Source: Prolixibacteraceae bacterium (GTDB lineage: Bacteria; Bacteroidota; Bacteroidia; Bacteroidales; Prolixibacteraceae). From it: a stretch of 64,000 nucleotides of DNA. The notes under the pieces were generated by a model that did no database searches, was not told where the DNA came from, and was given only the letters and a program-made list of their open reading frames with translations. Each line of letters starts with the position of its first letter. The stretch's first letter is position 1. Shown here piece after piece: positions 34,818 to 44,217 of this stretch. Position numbers and translations under genes: made by a program. The stretch is from the NCBI GenBank assembly GCA_028683385.1, contig JAQUIJ010000009.1:202039-266038 (forward strand). Direction: 5' to 3'.

Positions 34818-36803
34818 TTAAATAATCGGGAAAATCTTGTGATCGGCCAGGTATTCCAGGATGGTTTTCGTATTCGTAGCCCGGTTTTCGGGTTTCAAAA
34901 CCAGTGTTGGATTTTCAGGTACCGAATATTGTAAATCGGCGCCCGGTAAATTGGCAACCAATCCTTCTTCAAATTTCTGATACAATTCCGGTTTATTTTT
35001 CTTGCAGAATTCCAAATCTGCATCCATGTGAATTAGCTTAAAGCGATCTTCGCCAATAATCTGAACCACTTGCTTGCGGATATTTTCATCAGGAGAAATG
35101 AATGAGCAAATGGTAATGATTCCCTGATCGTTCAGCAACTTGCTTATGTGAGCCACTCGGCGTAAATGCTCGGCACGGTCGGCAGGCGAATAATCCAGCT
35201 CATTCGAAAGACCCAAACGGATTGAACTTCCGTCGAGTAAAACAACAGTTGCTCCTGCGTCGAACAGCTCTTTTTCGAGCGTGAAAGCCAGCTCGTTTTT
35301 GCCCGAACCATGCAATCCGGTTACCCAAAGTGTAGTTCCTTTTTGGTTGTACCGTTTTTCGCGCTGTGCATCCGGAATCAGGCATTCACCTTTGTGAATC
35401 CTGCTTTTGTTGGCCTCCAGTGTTTTTTCATCCACAATTTTCGATGGAAGGTCTTCGGCATTGAGCTTATCGATAATCATCCCCACGGCTACCGTGTTGT
35501 TCGTAATCGGGTCAATCAGGATAAACGAACCTGTGCTGTGGTTTTTCTTATACGGATCGAAGAAAATAGCTTTATTGGTAGTCATCACTACACGACCGAT
35601 TTCGTTCAGCTCGAAATGATCGATGGCCGATTTCTGAAGCGTATTGACATCAATCTTGTATTTAATCTGATCGAATTTCACGCGGGTCGTGTTGTTGGCA
35701 TGCTTAATAAAAAGCTGCACGTTGGGGTCCATCGGTTTTTCGTCCATCCAAACCAGCATCGATTCGAAATGGCGCTCTACACGCGGCAGATTGTCAGGAT
35801 AAACAATCATATCGCCACGCGAAATATCAATCTCGTCTTCCAAAGTAATGGTAACCGATTGCGGCGGAAAAGCTTCGTCAAGGTTTCCGTCATAAGTTAT
35901 AATTTCTTTAATTCTGGAAGTTTTACGCGATGGCAACACCATAATTTCTTCGCCTTTCCGGATAATTCCCGAAGCCACACGAGCCGAGAATCCGCGGAAA
36001 TCGAGGTCGGGACGCAAAACGTACTGAACCGGGAAGCGCATGTCGTCGAAATTGCGGTCGCTACTGATGTGCACCGATTCGAGAAACTCCAGCATACTTG
36101 GACCATGATACCATGCCATTTGAGTTGTAGGTTCCACAACGTTTTCACCTTTCAAGGCCGAAAGCGGAATAAAATTCACATCAGGAACATCCAACTGAGT
36201 GATAAATGATTTGTATTCGGCCACAATTTCATCGAATACCTTCTGGTCGTAATTCACCAGATCCATTTTATTGACGGCCAATACCACGTGTTTAATTCCG
36301 AGCAGCGAGACCAGGAATGTGTGACGACGTGTTTGCGTAATTACCCCTTTGGTAGCATCAATCAGGATAATGGCCAAATTGGCGGTTGATGCGCCGGTAA
36401 CCATGTTTCGGGTGTACTGAGTATGTCCGGGCGTATCGGCAATGATGAATTTACGCTTGTTGGTCGAGAAATAGCGGTAAGCCACATCGATGGTGATTCC
36501 CTGTTCGCGTTCGGCTTTTAAACCGTCGAGCAGGAGAGCGTAGTCGATTTCTTCACCGGCATGACCCACGCGTTTGCTGTCGCGCTCAAGTGCAGAAAGT
36601 TGATCTTCGTAAATTTTCTTGCTGTCGAACAGCAAACGGCCAATCAGGGTTGATTTTCCATCGTCAACCGATCCTGCTGTAAGTAAACGAAGCAGGTCTT
36701 TTTTCTCGTCCTGATCGAGGTATGCGTTGATGTCGAGCGTTCCCCGAGCTTCTCCAAACGGGGAATTATCGGTAGAATTATTTTGAAGTTTATCGTTGTT
36801 CAT
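34818..36803 (-). CDS. cysN: Sulfate adenylyltransferase GTPase subunit fused to an APS-kinase-like domain
   Basis: A 661-residue protein. Residues about 35-460 are CysN, the GTPase subunit of ATP sulfurylase: P-loop [10 protein letters not shown] (44-53), DTPGHTQY and NKMD. GTP hydrolysis drives adenylation of sulfate by CysD. Residues about 485-661 match APS kinase (CysC): [31 protein letters not shown]. The CysC domain carries two changes at important sites: Asn replaces the Ser/Thr after the P-loop Lys, and Ser replaces the second Asp of DGD. It may be weak or inactive. The gene is downstream of cysD, but 399 bases with a palindromic insertion separate them. Confidence 0.92.
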   Translation of the reverse strand: MNNDKLQNNSTDNSPFGEARGTLDINAYLDQDEKKDLLRLLTAGSVDDGKSTLIGRLLFDSKKIYEDQLSALERDSKRVGHAGEEIDYALLLDGLKAEREQGITIDVAYRYFSTNKRKFIIADTPGHTQYTRNMVTGASTANLAIILIDATKGVITQTRRHTFLVSLLGIKHVVLAVNKMDLVNYDQKVFDEIVAEYKSFITQLDVPDVNFIPLSALKGENVVEPTTQMAWYHGPSMLEFLESVHISSDRNFDDMRFPVQYVLRPDLDFRGFSARVASGIIRKGEEIMVLPSRKTSRIKEIITYDGNLDEAFPPQSVTITLEDEIDISRGDMIVYPDNLPRVERHFESMLVWMDEKPMDPNVQLFIKHANNTTRVKFDQIKYKIDVNTLQKSAIDHFELNEIGRVVMTTNKAIFFDPYKKNHSTGSFILIDPITNNTVAVGMIIDKLNAEDLPSKIVDEKTLEANKSRIHKGECLIPDAQREKRYNQKGTTLWVTGLHGSGKNELAFTLEKELFDAGATVVLLDGSSIRLGLSNELDYSPADRAEHLRRVAHISKLLNDQGIITICSFISPDENIRKQVVQIIGEDRFKLIHMDADLEFCKKNKPELYQKFEEGLVANLPGADLQYSVPENPTLVLKPENRATNTKTILEYLADHKIFPII

Positions 36804-36879
36804 TGTTTGTATCTGCGTTTAATAAATTCTTAGCTTCTTTTTTTTTCTCGTTTAAATTCCCTGTTTTCACGATGAATCC

Positions 36880-37155
36880 CTCGGCCTGTAAGGCCAGAAT
36901 ATTTCAGCCCAGGGCAACGCCCTGGGTAAAAGAGTCACATGAAAAACCGTCCGTGGAGAAAAGATGATGAATGCAATAAATTTCATTCGGACGGAATTGT
37001 AATAAATTATTTTCAAAGAAACATGTGACGATCCTTTTCGTCCGAAACAACAATTGTTCTTCTAAAAATGATATTGCGCGGACGATTTTATTCGTTGCGT
37101 TTATTCCCAGGGCGTTGCCCTGGGCTAAATTAAACTGTCCTTTCAGGACATTATT
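36880..37155. repeat. REP-like inverted pair between cysD and cysN
   Basis: Two copies of the 8-bp-stem hairpin CCCAGGGC/GCCCTGGG (36908-36926 and 37106-37124) face each other as an exact 21-bp inverted repeat. Each has a smaller outer hairpin: GGCCT/AGGCC at 36883-36895 and TGTCCTTTCAGGACA near 37136-37150. Between them GTCACATG (36934-36941) pairs with CATGTGAC (37022-37029), enclosing CCGTCCG/CGGACGG (36947-36953, 36988-36994). The open frames here are short and follow the palindromes, so I do not call a gene. Confidence 0.8.
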
Positions 37156-37202
37156 GTTTTCGTTGATTACCATTTTTCTTCAGTTGATGTTGTCGGATTC
37201 CG

Positions 37203-38111
37203 CTAAAAATACCCTTCTCTCTTCTTCTGTTCCATTGAGCCGTCCTGATCGAAATCGATCACGCGGGTGGTACGTTCCGAAACAGTAACAGTCATCATTT
37301 CTTCTACAATTTTTTCAATGGTGTCAGCTTCCGATTCGACTGCTCCGGTTAAAGGATAGCAACCCAAAGTGCGGAAACGGACCATTTTCATTTCGGCTTT
37401 TTCGGCGATTTCTTTTGGCATACGGTCGTCGTCAACCATAATTAAATTGCCATCCACATTCACAATTGGACGTTCTTTGGCAAAATAAAGTGGTACAATG
37501 GGTATTTTTTCCAGCCGGATGTATTGCCAGATGTCGAGTTCTGTCCAGTTAGAGATTGGGAATACGCGGATTGATTCGCCTTTGTGAACACGGGCATTGT
37601 AGATGTCCCACAATTCAGGGCGTTGATTCTTGGGATCCCACTGGTGAAATTTATCGCGGAACGAAAAGATCCGTTCTTTGGCGCGCGATTTCTCTTCATC
37701 GCGGCGGGCACCACCAAATGCAGCATCAAATTTGTAAAGACTCAGTCCTTCGAGCAAAGCCTGAGTTTTCATCACATCGGTATGTACTTTACTTCCGTGG
37801 GTAAATGGGCCAACACCGGCTTCGAAAGCTGCTTTATTGTAATGAACAATCAGGTTCCATCCGTTTTCTTTGGCATAATTGTCGCGGAATTCAACCATTT
37901 CCTTGAACTTCCATTTCGAATCGATGTGCATCAGCGGAAATGGAACTTTTCCGGGGTAAAAGGCTTTTTCGGCCAAACGAACCATTACCGACGAATCTTT
38001 TCCGATGGAATATAGCATCACTGGATTTTCAAATTCAGCGGCCACTTCACGAATAATATGGATCGCTTCGGCCTCCAGTTCTTTTAGATGCGAAAGACTG
38101 TATTCTGTCAT
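37203..38111 (-). CDS. cysD: Sulfate adenylyltransferase subunit 2
   Basis: A 302-residue cytoplasmic enzyme of the PAPS-reductase/adenylyltransferase fold. The PP-loop is [14 protein letters not shown] (residues about 35-48), followed by [15 protein letters not shown], the [17 protein letters not shown] block, and the C-terminal [13 protein letters not shown] and [20 protein letters not shown], all typical of CysD. With CysN it forms ATP sulfurylase, making APS from sulfate and ATP. It lies between the SLC13 permease gene and cysN in a four-gene minus-strand set. Confidence 0.97.
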   Translation of the reverse strand: MTEYSLSHLKELEAEAIHIIREVAAEFENPVMLYSIGKDSSVMVRLAEKAFYPGKVPFPLMHIDSKWKFKEMVEFRDNYAKENGWNLIVHYNKAAFEAGVGPFTHGSKVHTDVMKTQALLEGLSLYKFDAAFGGARRDEEKSRAKERIFSFRDKFHQWDPKNQRPELWDIYNARVHKGESIRVFPISNWTELDIWQYIRLEKIPIVPLYFAKERPIVNVDGNLIMVDDDRMPKEIAEKAEMKMVRFRTLGCYPLTGAVESEADTIEKIVEEMMTVTVSERTTRVIDFDQDGSMEQKKREGYF

Positions 38112-38235
38112 ATGTTGGATTTACTTTTTAATTTCAAGGGTGCTAAAATAATACTTATAACTCTTCTATTGATCGGTATTGATACTTAGTGGCAAAATAT
38201 AACAACGATTTTAACTATCAATTAATTCAAGATGA

Positions 38236-40041
38236 CTAGAATTTCCAGAAAAAGGGGATTAAAGAAATTGAAATCAGAAAAGCGATGAGGTTGAACGGAA
38301 GACCAACCTTTACAAAATCTTTGAATTTGTAGTTTCCGATACCCTGAACAATCAGGTTTGTTTGATAGCCAATTGGAGTTGAAAAGCTCATAGAAGCAGC
38401 AATACAAATAGCCACAAAGAATGGTTTCGGGCTAACTCCCATTTGGGTGGCGGCAGCCATAGCGATCGGGAAGGAGATGGCCGCTGCAGCATTGTTGGTA
38501 ATTACTTCAGTGAAAATATTGGTTATAAGGTATATACATGCCAGTACCCCAATTGGCCCCCAGTTTTTAGCAAAATCGATTGCCGTATGGGCAATTCCAC
38601 TGGCAAGCCCGGAGTTTTGCATGGCCTTGCTAATCCCAAACGAGCAGGCAATTGTAATGAGCAAATCCCAACTGATGGCTTTGGTATATTTTTGATGAGG
38701 TACAATTTTTAACCAGACCATTAACATAGCGGCTACGGCCGAGAAAAAGAACATATCAGCTTTTACATTCTCGAATTTTGGCAGGTAATCCGTAGCTGTT
38801 GCACCTGCAATCATAAACGCCAGAATGCTTAGAGCCATCCATCTTTTCCCTCTTCCGACCGATTTGTCGTGATCACCAATGTAAGTAGTCAGGTAGAATA
38901 TTTTAGAATCGCCCCAGTTTTTAATAAAGCGGTCGGTGGTTAAAAGAACCAGATTATCACCTTCCTTAAGTTTTAGGCTTCGCAGGTTAGAGGTAATTCG
39001 TTCTCCGTTACGATGAACGGCAACAATGGCAGCCTGGTAGTGATCGAAAAAGTTGAACTCGAAAATTGTTTTTCCAATGCCCGGGAAACGTGGCGCCAAA
39101 ACGGCTTCGTATTGTTTCAAATCGCTGGTTTTGATCTCATCTTGCAATAGATCGAGTCCTCTCAAGCGAACACTCGTTAGGTTTTTAATAATTTCCAGTC
39201 CATTTGATTTTCCGGCTACTAAAAGGTGATCGTTTGCTTCGATGGTTAATCCGTGCGTTTTTCCCTCCAATTTTGCACCGTTGCGTTCAATAAGGATAAT
39301 ATCAAATCCTTTTAGGTCTTTGCTTCGTCCGTTTTTCAGGCTTTGACCAACCAGCAAACTATCTTCTGGTACAATCAGTTCATAATAGTAATCCTTTTGG
39401 TCGGCGAGTGGCCTGCGAATGAAATTTTTTTCTCCGGGAAGCAGATGAACTCCAATATAACTCATGTAAATATAACCGGCAAAAGCAAGTGGTACGCCAA
39501 CCATTCCGAGCTCAAACATCGAAAATCCTTTGTATCCGTTGTTCAGCATCAATCCGTGAACAACCAGATTGGTTGAAGTGCCAATCAATGTACAAACCCC
39601 TCCTAATATGGTTGCATACGAAAGTGGAATCAGAAATTTTTGAGAAGAAAGATTCAGATTTTCAGCCCATTTTTTTACAATAGGGGCAAAAATAATCACG
39701 ATTGGAGTATTGTTTAGAAATGCAGACATGAACGAAATGGGAAACATCACTCTGAAAAACAGAGATCGGATATTTCCCCTTCGTCGAGGTAAAAAGGCTG
39801 TGGCCAATCGATTTAAAGCACCTGATTGGGTTATTCCTTCGCTAACAACAAATAAAATGGCAACAGTTATCATTCCTTTGTTCGAAAAGCCGGCCAAAAC
39901 TTCGTCGGACTTTAATATCCCGAATGTCATCAAAAAGATAAGGGCTGAAAATAAAATCAGGCCAGGTCGCATTACCTCTTTAGCGAGAGCTGCAATCGTG
40001 ATAATGAGTATGGCCAGTACGAAAAATCCTTGTGATGTCAT
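38236..40041 (-). CDS. SLC13-family permease with two RCK-C domains
   Basis: A 601-residue inner-membrane protein. About 11 hydrophobic segments flank a central cytoplasmic stretch (residues about 205-385) with two TrkA-C/RCK-C modules (LIVPEDSLLVGQSL and QYEAVLAPRFPGIGKTIFEF). Conserved SLC13 features are FLNNTPIVIIFAP and LIGTSTNLVVHG in the first half and a second ATQMG/SFSTPIGYQTNL repeat near the C terminus. The SNT/TNT-type motifs suggest sodium-coupled anion uptake. Its start overlaps the stop of cysQ by 4 bases, and the sulfate genes around it make sulfate the likely substrate. Confidence 0.9.
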   Translation of the reverse strand: MTSQGFFVLAILIITIAALAKEVMRPGLILFSALIFLMTFGILKSDEVLAGFSNKGMITVAILFVVSEGITQSGALNRLATAFLPRRRGNIRSLFFRVMFPISFMSAFLNNTPIVIIFAPIVKKWAENLNLSSQKFLIPLSYATILGGVCTLIGTSTNLVVHGLMLNNGYKGFSMFELGMVGVPLAFAGYIYMSYIGVHLLPGEKNFIRRPLADQKDYYYELIVPEDSLLVGQSLKNGRSKDLKGFDIILIERNGAKLEGKTHGLTIEANDHLLVAGKSNGLEIIKNLTSVRLRGLDLLQDEIKTSDLKQYEAVLAPRFPGIGKTIFEFNFFDHYQAAIVAVHRNGERITSNLRSLKLKEGDNLVLLTTDRFIKNWGDSKIFYLTTYIGDHDKSVGRGKRWMALSILAFMIAGATATDYLPKFENVKADMFFFSAVAAMLMVWLKIVPHQKYTKAISWDLLITIACSFGISKAMQNSGLASGIAHTAIDFAKNWGPIGVLACIYLITNIFTEVITNNAAAAISFPIAMAAATQMGVSPKPFFVAICIAASMSFSTPIGYQTNLIVQGIGNYKFKDFVKVGLPFNLIAFLISISLIPFFWKF

Positions 40042-40832
40042 TTTACTATGAAATTTGGATTCTGTAAATCTTCTTTGTTGTAAACCAATTCTGTTTTTAA
40101 ATCCTGAAGGAAAATGTTCTTTCCGGCTGCTTTAACAATAGCATGTCCGGCAGCGGTATCCCATTCCATGGTTCTGCCAATTTTCGGGTAAACATCTGCG
40201 GTTCCTTCGGCAACCATGCAAATTTTAAGCGAACTTCCCTTATTAATTAGGCTAATTGATTCATGTTTACTTCTAAGATTTTCAATGTATTCTTTTGTTT
40301 CCTGATTCATGTGAGATCGGCTAACCACAACTGTAAATTCGTTCCGTTTTGCTTTCTCAGGAAGTTTTATTCCTGAAAGCTGCATGATTTGAAAGGTACA
40401 ATCTTCAGCCGGATTAAAAAGTTTGAAAGCTCCGATTTCCGGAATGCCGACATAAAGTTCGCCTGTTATAGGTGCATAAATGACGCCTGCAATGGGTTCA
40501 TTTTTCCGGATAAGGGCAATGTTAACCGTAAATTCATCATTGCGCTTGATGAATTCTTTGGTTCCGTCTAACGGATCAACGAGCCAAAAGAAATCCCAAT
40601 TTTTCCGTTCCTGAAAACTTAAATGAATTCCTTCCTCGCTTAAAACCGGAAGGTGAGTGCTCTCGAGTGCCTTCAGAATCTCATCATGCGCGTATTGATC
40701 AGCTAAAGTTACCGGTGTTTGATCATCTTTTACCTGCACTTCAAAATCTGTCGAAGAATAAACCTCCCTGATTTTGATTCCCGCAAGCAAAGCTGCATTT
40801 ATAGCTTTATCAATTAATTTTATTACTTCCAT
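40038..40832 (-). CDS. cysQ: 3'(2'),5'-bisphosphate nucleotidase
   Basis: A 264-residue phosphatase of the inositol monophosphatase fold. Metal and catalytic motifs are LPVLSEEG, WLVDPLDGTKEFIKR (residues about 83-98) and the C-terminal EWDTAAGHAIVKAAG. It hydrolyses PAP to AMP, removing the by-product of PAPS use. It is the first gene of a four-gene unit with the SLC13 permease, cysD and cysN; the 4-base overlap with the permease gene supports co-translation. Its presence implies that some PAPS is formed in the cell. Confidence 0.94.
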   Translation of the reverse strand: MEVIKLIDKAINAALLAGIKIREVYSSTDFEVQVKDDQTPVTLADQYAHDEILKALESTHLPVLSEEGIHLSFQERKNWDFFWLVDPLDGTKEFIKRNDEFTVNIALIRKNEPIAGVIYAPITGELYVGIPEIGAFKLFNPAEDCTFQIMQLSGIKLPEKAKRNEFTVVVSRSHMNQETKEYIENLRSKHESISLINKGSSLKICMVAEGTADVYPKIGRTMEWDTAAGHAIVKAAGKNIFLQDLKTELVYNKEDLQNPNFIVK

Positions 40833-40944
40833 CAGTTAAATTGCCGCAATAATTGTAGGTAATTTACCAGTTTTTACCGCCATTTTAAAAATACGATTCA
40901 AAAGTAGGTAACAATGCCGGTTTCCCTTTAGGCTTTTATACTTA

Positions 40945-40980
40945 TAAAATCAGGCTAGTTTTAGTCTGATTTTATTCTTT
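40945..40980 (-). terminator. Terminator after the wbpB-like gene
   Basis: A 13-bp stem (40945-40957 with 40962-40974, one G-T pair) and a 4-base loop, AT-rich at the base with T runs on both sides. It lies 43 bases downstream of the wbpB-like stop on the minus strand. Confidence 0.75.
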
Positions 40981-41016
40981 AGTATATATTAATAAGAAGA
41001 TGGAAATATGGATTTG

Positions 41017-42051
41017 TTATTTTTTCCAGACTTGGTCCCTAACGGTATAAATACGCTCAATAATGTCCACTACTTTTAATCCTTCCAGAGCGTTAGTGCT
41101 GATTGGTGCGTGACCATTTAGCGAATTGACCACATTTTGAATAACCAAATGATGATTCTGAGCGGATCCTTTATACAAGCCATAGTCGTTTGGTGGAGCA
41201 CTGGCTTCCAGTTCAGGCATTTGGTAATCTTTTATATTGCAGTAAACCACTTCATTCATATATTGTCCGGCCACTTTAATGGTGCCTTTTTCGCCAATAA
41301 TAGTCATGCTGCTTTCCAGGTTTTCATGAAAGATAGCGGTAGAATAATTTAATGTGCCAATGCCTTCGTTGATGAACTCAAAATTTACAATACCCGTATC
41401 TTCAAAATCAGTTAAGGTCTGGTGATTAAAGTCTTTGAATTGGCCACTGATGTTTTTGATGTCGCCGAACAACCAATACATGATGTCGACAAAGTGAGAA
41501 AACTGGGTAAACAAGGTTCCTCCGTCGAGTTTTCCGTCGCCATGCCAGTTCTTTCGTGTGTAATAACGATCGTCACGATTCCAGTAGCAGTTAATCTGGA
41601 CATGGAAAAGTTGACCCAGCAGGTTTTCTTCCATCACACTTTTTAGCCATACCGATGGGGGAGAGTAGCGGTTCTGCATAACACAGAATACATTACGGTT
41701 TTTCTCGAGCGATTTGAAAACAATTCGTTCGGCATCGGTTTTCGATAATGCCATCGGTTTTTCAACCACGACATGCAAACCTTTCCCGAGTGCTTTTAAC
41801 GCCATTTCAGCATGTAATCCATTCGGAGTGCAGATATTCAACACATCTAAATTATTCTCTTTTTCAAGTAATTCGTCAATCGACCGGTAAAAAGGAATTC
41901 CATCGTATGTGGTTTTGCATTCATCCGGAGTTAGGATATCGCAAACAGCAACCAATTCCGACTGCGGATTCCGAAGAATCATTTCAGCATGGCGTTTGCC
42001 AATGTGCCCTTGTCCAACAACAGCAAACCGTATTTTTTTTGATGATGACAT
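41017..42051 (-). CDS. Gfo/Idh/MocA dehydrogenase, WbpB/WlbA-like
   Basis: A 344-residue cytoplasmic oxidoreductase: Rossmann motif VVGQGHIGKRHAEMI, the VVEKPMALSK catalytic-Lys motif and the KLDGGTLFTQFSHFVDIMYWLF block. In the diacetamido-uronic acid pathway WbpB oxidises UDP-GlcNAcA at C3. The assignment rests on the neighbours: the two genes just upstream encode the matching aminotransferase and acetyltransferase. The WbpA dehydrogenase that makes the substrate is not in the window. It ends at a strong terminator, closing the unit. Confidence 0.85.
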   Translation of the reverse strand: MSSSKKIRFAVVGQGHIGKRHAEMILRNPQSELVAVCDILTPDECKTTYDGIPFYRSIDELLEKENNLDVLNICTPNGLHAEMALKALGKGLHVVVEKPMALSKTDAERIVFKSLEKNRNVFCVMQNRYSPPSVWLKSVMEENLLGQLFHVQINCYWNRDDRYYTRKNWHGDGKLDGGTLFTQFSHFVDIMYWLFGDIKNISGQFKDFNHQTLTDFEDTGIVNFEFINEGIGTLNYSTAIFHENLESSMTIIGEKGTIKVAGQYMNEVVYCNIKDYQMPELEASAPPNDYGLYKGSAQNHHLVIQNVVNSLNGHAPISTNALEGLKVVDIIERIYTVRDQVWKK

Positions 42052-42054
42052 ATA

Positions 42055-42085
42055 AGTTTAAAGTTTTGTGTTCAAAGTTTAATGT
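42055..42085. repeat. ACTTTGAAC leader repeat, copy 3
   Basis: Loose tandem units (AACTTTAAAC, AACTTTGAAC on the minus strand) lie directly upstream of the wbpB-like start codon. They resemble the runs at 13381 and 25800 but are more diverged. Confidence 0.45.
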
Positions 42086-42133
42086 TGGAAAATATTTGCC
42101 CGGATGGCATGAATTGAAATCAATGAAGCATTG

Positions 42134-42709
42134 TTATTCTTTAGATACTTTCCCGTTTTCCAGCCTGTATTTATCCTGACTTTCAGGACAAATGGCCAAA
42201 CCTTCCGGATTGAATTTTAATTTGTGACCGTATTCACTCATCCAACCGGTTTGACGAGCTGGATTACCCATAACCAAAGCGTAATCCGGAATATTTTTAG
42301 TGACAACAGCTCCAGCCCCGACAAAGGCATATCTTCCGATGGTTATTCCGCAAACGATGGTGGCATTGGCGCCAATCGTTGCCCCTTTTTGTACCAGAGT
42401 TGGCTTGTATTCAGCTTTCCGGACGATTGCGCTTCGTGGATTAAACACATTAGTAAAAACTGCAGACGGCCCAAGAAAGACATCGTCTTCACAAATCACA
42501 CCTGTGTAAACTGAAACATTATTTTGAATTTTAACGCGGTTGCCAATTTTTACCTCAGGCGAAATAACCACATTCTGACCTATCGAACAATCTTGTCCAA
42601 TGCTACAATTAGACATGATGTGAGAAAAATGCCAGATTTTAGTTCCTTCTCCAATTTGGCAATCCGGATCGATGACCGAAGTTTCGTGTGCAAAAAAAGA
42701 TGTTTTCAT
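42134..42709 (-). CDS. Hexapeptide N-acetyltransferase, WbpD/WlbB-like
   Basis: A 191-residue left-handed beta-helix protein. Successive hexapeptide turns are visible from residue about 12 to 150 ([48 protein letters not shown], then [19 protein letters not shown]), and the end is [13 protein letters not shown], the usual ending of the WbpD family. It would acetylate the 3-amino group of UDP-GlcNAc3NA. Its start codon overlaps the aminotransferase stop by one base (TAATG), indicating co-translation. Confidence 0.88.
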   Translation of the reverse strand: MKTSFFAHETSVIDPDCQIGEGTKIWHFSHIMSNCSIGQDCSIGQNVVISPEVKIGNRVKIQNNVSVYTGVICEDDVFLGPSAVFTNVFNPRSAIVRKAEYKPTLVQKGATIGANATIVCGITIGRYAFVGAGAVVTKNIPDYALVMGNPARQTGWMSEYGHKLKFNPEGLAICPESQDKYRLENGKVSKE

Positions 42710-43830
42710 TAGTTGAAAAATTCACGAATTGCCGAGGTGACGTAGTCAAGTTGATCGACGGTTAATTCGGTGTGCATGGGCAAAGATAATACTTGTTCCG
42801 ATAGTTTCTCTGAAACAGGAAAATCGCCTTTTTTATACCCCAGATAGCTATAGGCTTCCTGGAGATGAAGCGGCACAGGATAATAAATCATGCTCGGAAT
42901 ATCTTTGTCAGCCAGAAATTTTTGAAGCGCATCTCGTTTTTCAGGCACTTGAATGGTGTATTGATGAAAAGTATGAGAACTGTACGGAACTCCCGACGGA
43001 ATCGTTAATCCTGAAATCTCAGATAATTTTTGATCGTAAAAGTCAGCAGCAGATTGCCGGGCTGCAATATACTGATCGAGGTATTTAAGTTTCACATCGA
43101 GAATAGCAGCCTGAATGGCGTCTAATCTCGAATTCAAGCCGATTTGCTGATAATAGTAGCGTTTGCTCATGCCATGATTGGCTATAGAACGCATGTTCTT
43201 CGCCAATTCGTCGTTGTTTGTGTACAATGCGCCGCCATCACCAAATGCACCTAAGTTTTTGGTTGGGAAAAACGAATTACAGGCAATGTCACCGATAGTT
43301 CCGGCTTTAGCAGTCATTCCATTCCTGAAAATATATTCTGTACCCAAAGCCTGGCAGGCATCTTCAATAACGAAAAGGTTATTTTCACTGGCAATTTCAT
43401 TCAACGATTCCATATCGGCACATTGGCCATAAAGATGAACCGGCACGATAGCTTTTGTGAGGTGATTGATATGACGGTTAATCAGATCGGGTCTGATATT
43501 AAAACTATTCGGGTCAACATCCACCAAAACAGGCTTCAATTTCATTAATGCCAACACTTCAAGTGTTGAAACAAAGGTAAATGGAGTAGTGAGCACCTCG
43601 TCTCCTTCTTTCAGATCCAAAGCCATAAGGGCAATTTGAAGAGCATCGGTACCGTTTCCACATGAAATAACGTGTTTTACATCCAGGTATTCTTTCAGGT
43701 TATCCTCAAATTCGTTGACTTTTCCTCCTTTGACAAATACAGAAGAGCGAATAACCTCTTGCATCGCATTGTCAATTTCATTCTTTATTTTTTGATACTG
43801 ACCGTATAGATCAACCATTTGAATATTCAT
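42709..43830 (-). CDS. DegT/DnrJ/EryC1 aminotransferase, WbpE/WlbC-like
   Basis: A 373-residue PLP enzyme. The N terminus [19 protein letters not shown] is typical, as are [29 protein letters not shown] and [17 protein letters not shown] with the PLP-binding Lys. It would transfer an amino group to the C3-keto sugar made by the WbpB-type dehydrogenase. First in a three-gene unit for UDP-2,3-diacetamido-2,3-dideoxy-uronic acid, a component of O-antigens or capsules. No glycosyltransferase is seen nearby. Confidence 0.88.
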   Translation of the reverse strand: MNIQMVDLYGQYQKIKNEIDNAMQEVIRSSVFVKGGKVNEFEDNLKEYLDVKHVISCGNGTDALQIALMALDLKEGDEVLTTPFTFVSTLEVLALMKLKPVLVDVDPNSFNIRPDLINRHINHLTKAIVPVHLYGQCADMESLNEIASENNLFVIEDACQALGTEYIFRNGMTAKAGTIGDIACNSFFPTKNLGAFGDGGALYTNNDELAKNMRSIANHGMSKRYYYQQIGLNSRLDAIQAAILDVKLKYLDQYIAARQSAADFYDQKLSEISGLTIPSGVPYSSHTFHQYTIQVPEKRDALQKFLADKDIPSMIYYPVPLHLQEAYSYLGYKKGDFPVSEKLSEQVLSLPMHTELTVDQLDYVTSAIREFFN

Positions 43831-44144
43831 AGAATGTATTTTGGTATAAAACGCAATATTTGTCCATTCTGGTATAAAGCTGTTTATTCTTAATTGCAGC
43901 TGAACTTTGAATAAGCAAAAATAGGAATTTGTTTGGTCAGATCAGGATTTTTCGCACTTCAGCTCAAGGATTATTATAAGATAATTGAACATGTCGAAAA
44001 TTTGATTGTTTAGTATTCCTATATTATTTGTTGATTATCAAAAGTTTGAGAAATATATTTGAAATTATTCATCTTAGTGTTGTTATTTAAAATTTAAAAG
44101 CATATTTTTGCATCCGCTTTTGAAAAACAAAAGCACATAAGGAT
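43831..44144. other. Gap between the aminotransferase gene and tRNA-Lys
   Basis: 314 AT-rich bases with no gene seen. It must hold the promoter of the wbpE-type gene on the minus strand; a CAAAAATA at 43916-43923 reads as a TATTTTTG -7 box on that strand, but no -33 partner is found. The tRNA promoter is annotated separately. Confidence 0.5.
44079..44110 (+). promoter_or_regulatory. Promoter of tRNA-Lys
   Basis: GTTG (44079-44082), 20 bases, then TATTTTTG (44103-44110), close to the TTTG-N19..21-TAnnTTTG consensus. Transcription would start about 25 bases before the mature tRNA. Confidence 0.6.
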
Positions 44145-44217
44145 GACTCAGTAGCTCAGCAGGTAGAGCACATCCCTTTTAAGGATGGGGTCCTGGGTTC
44201 GAATCCCAGCTGGGTCA
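44145..44217 (+). tRNA. tRNA-Lys (anticodon TTT)
   Basis: The 73-base gene folds as a full cloverleaf: acceptor GACTCAG/CTGGGTC with one G-T pair, D stem GCTC/GAGC, anticodon stem CATCC/GGATG around the loop CTTTTAA (anticodon TTT), T stem CTGGG/CCCAG with loop TTCGAAT, and discriminator A. CCA is not encoded. It is the integration site of the conjugative element that follows, and its sequence is complete after integration. The recombinase gene on the other strand overlaps all but its first 11 bases. Confidence 0.97.

Noticed and set aside
36904..37173. 89-codon minus-strand frame between cysD and cysN
   Set aside because: It is made of the REP-like palindromes and their spacer, with frames open in both directions, so it is unlikely to be translated.
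40833..41016. Possible riboswitch or sulfur-responsive leader upstream of cysQ
   Set aside because: Only the terminator hairpin of the neighbouring gene was found; no conserved riboswitch core could be seen.
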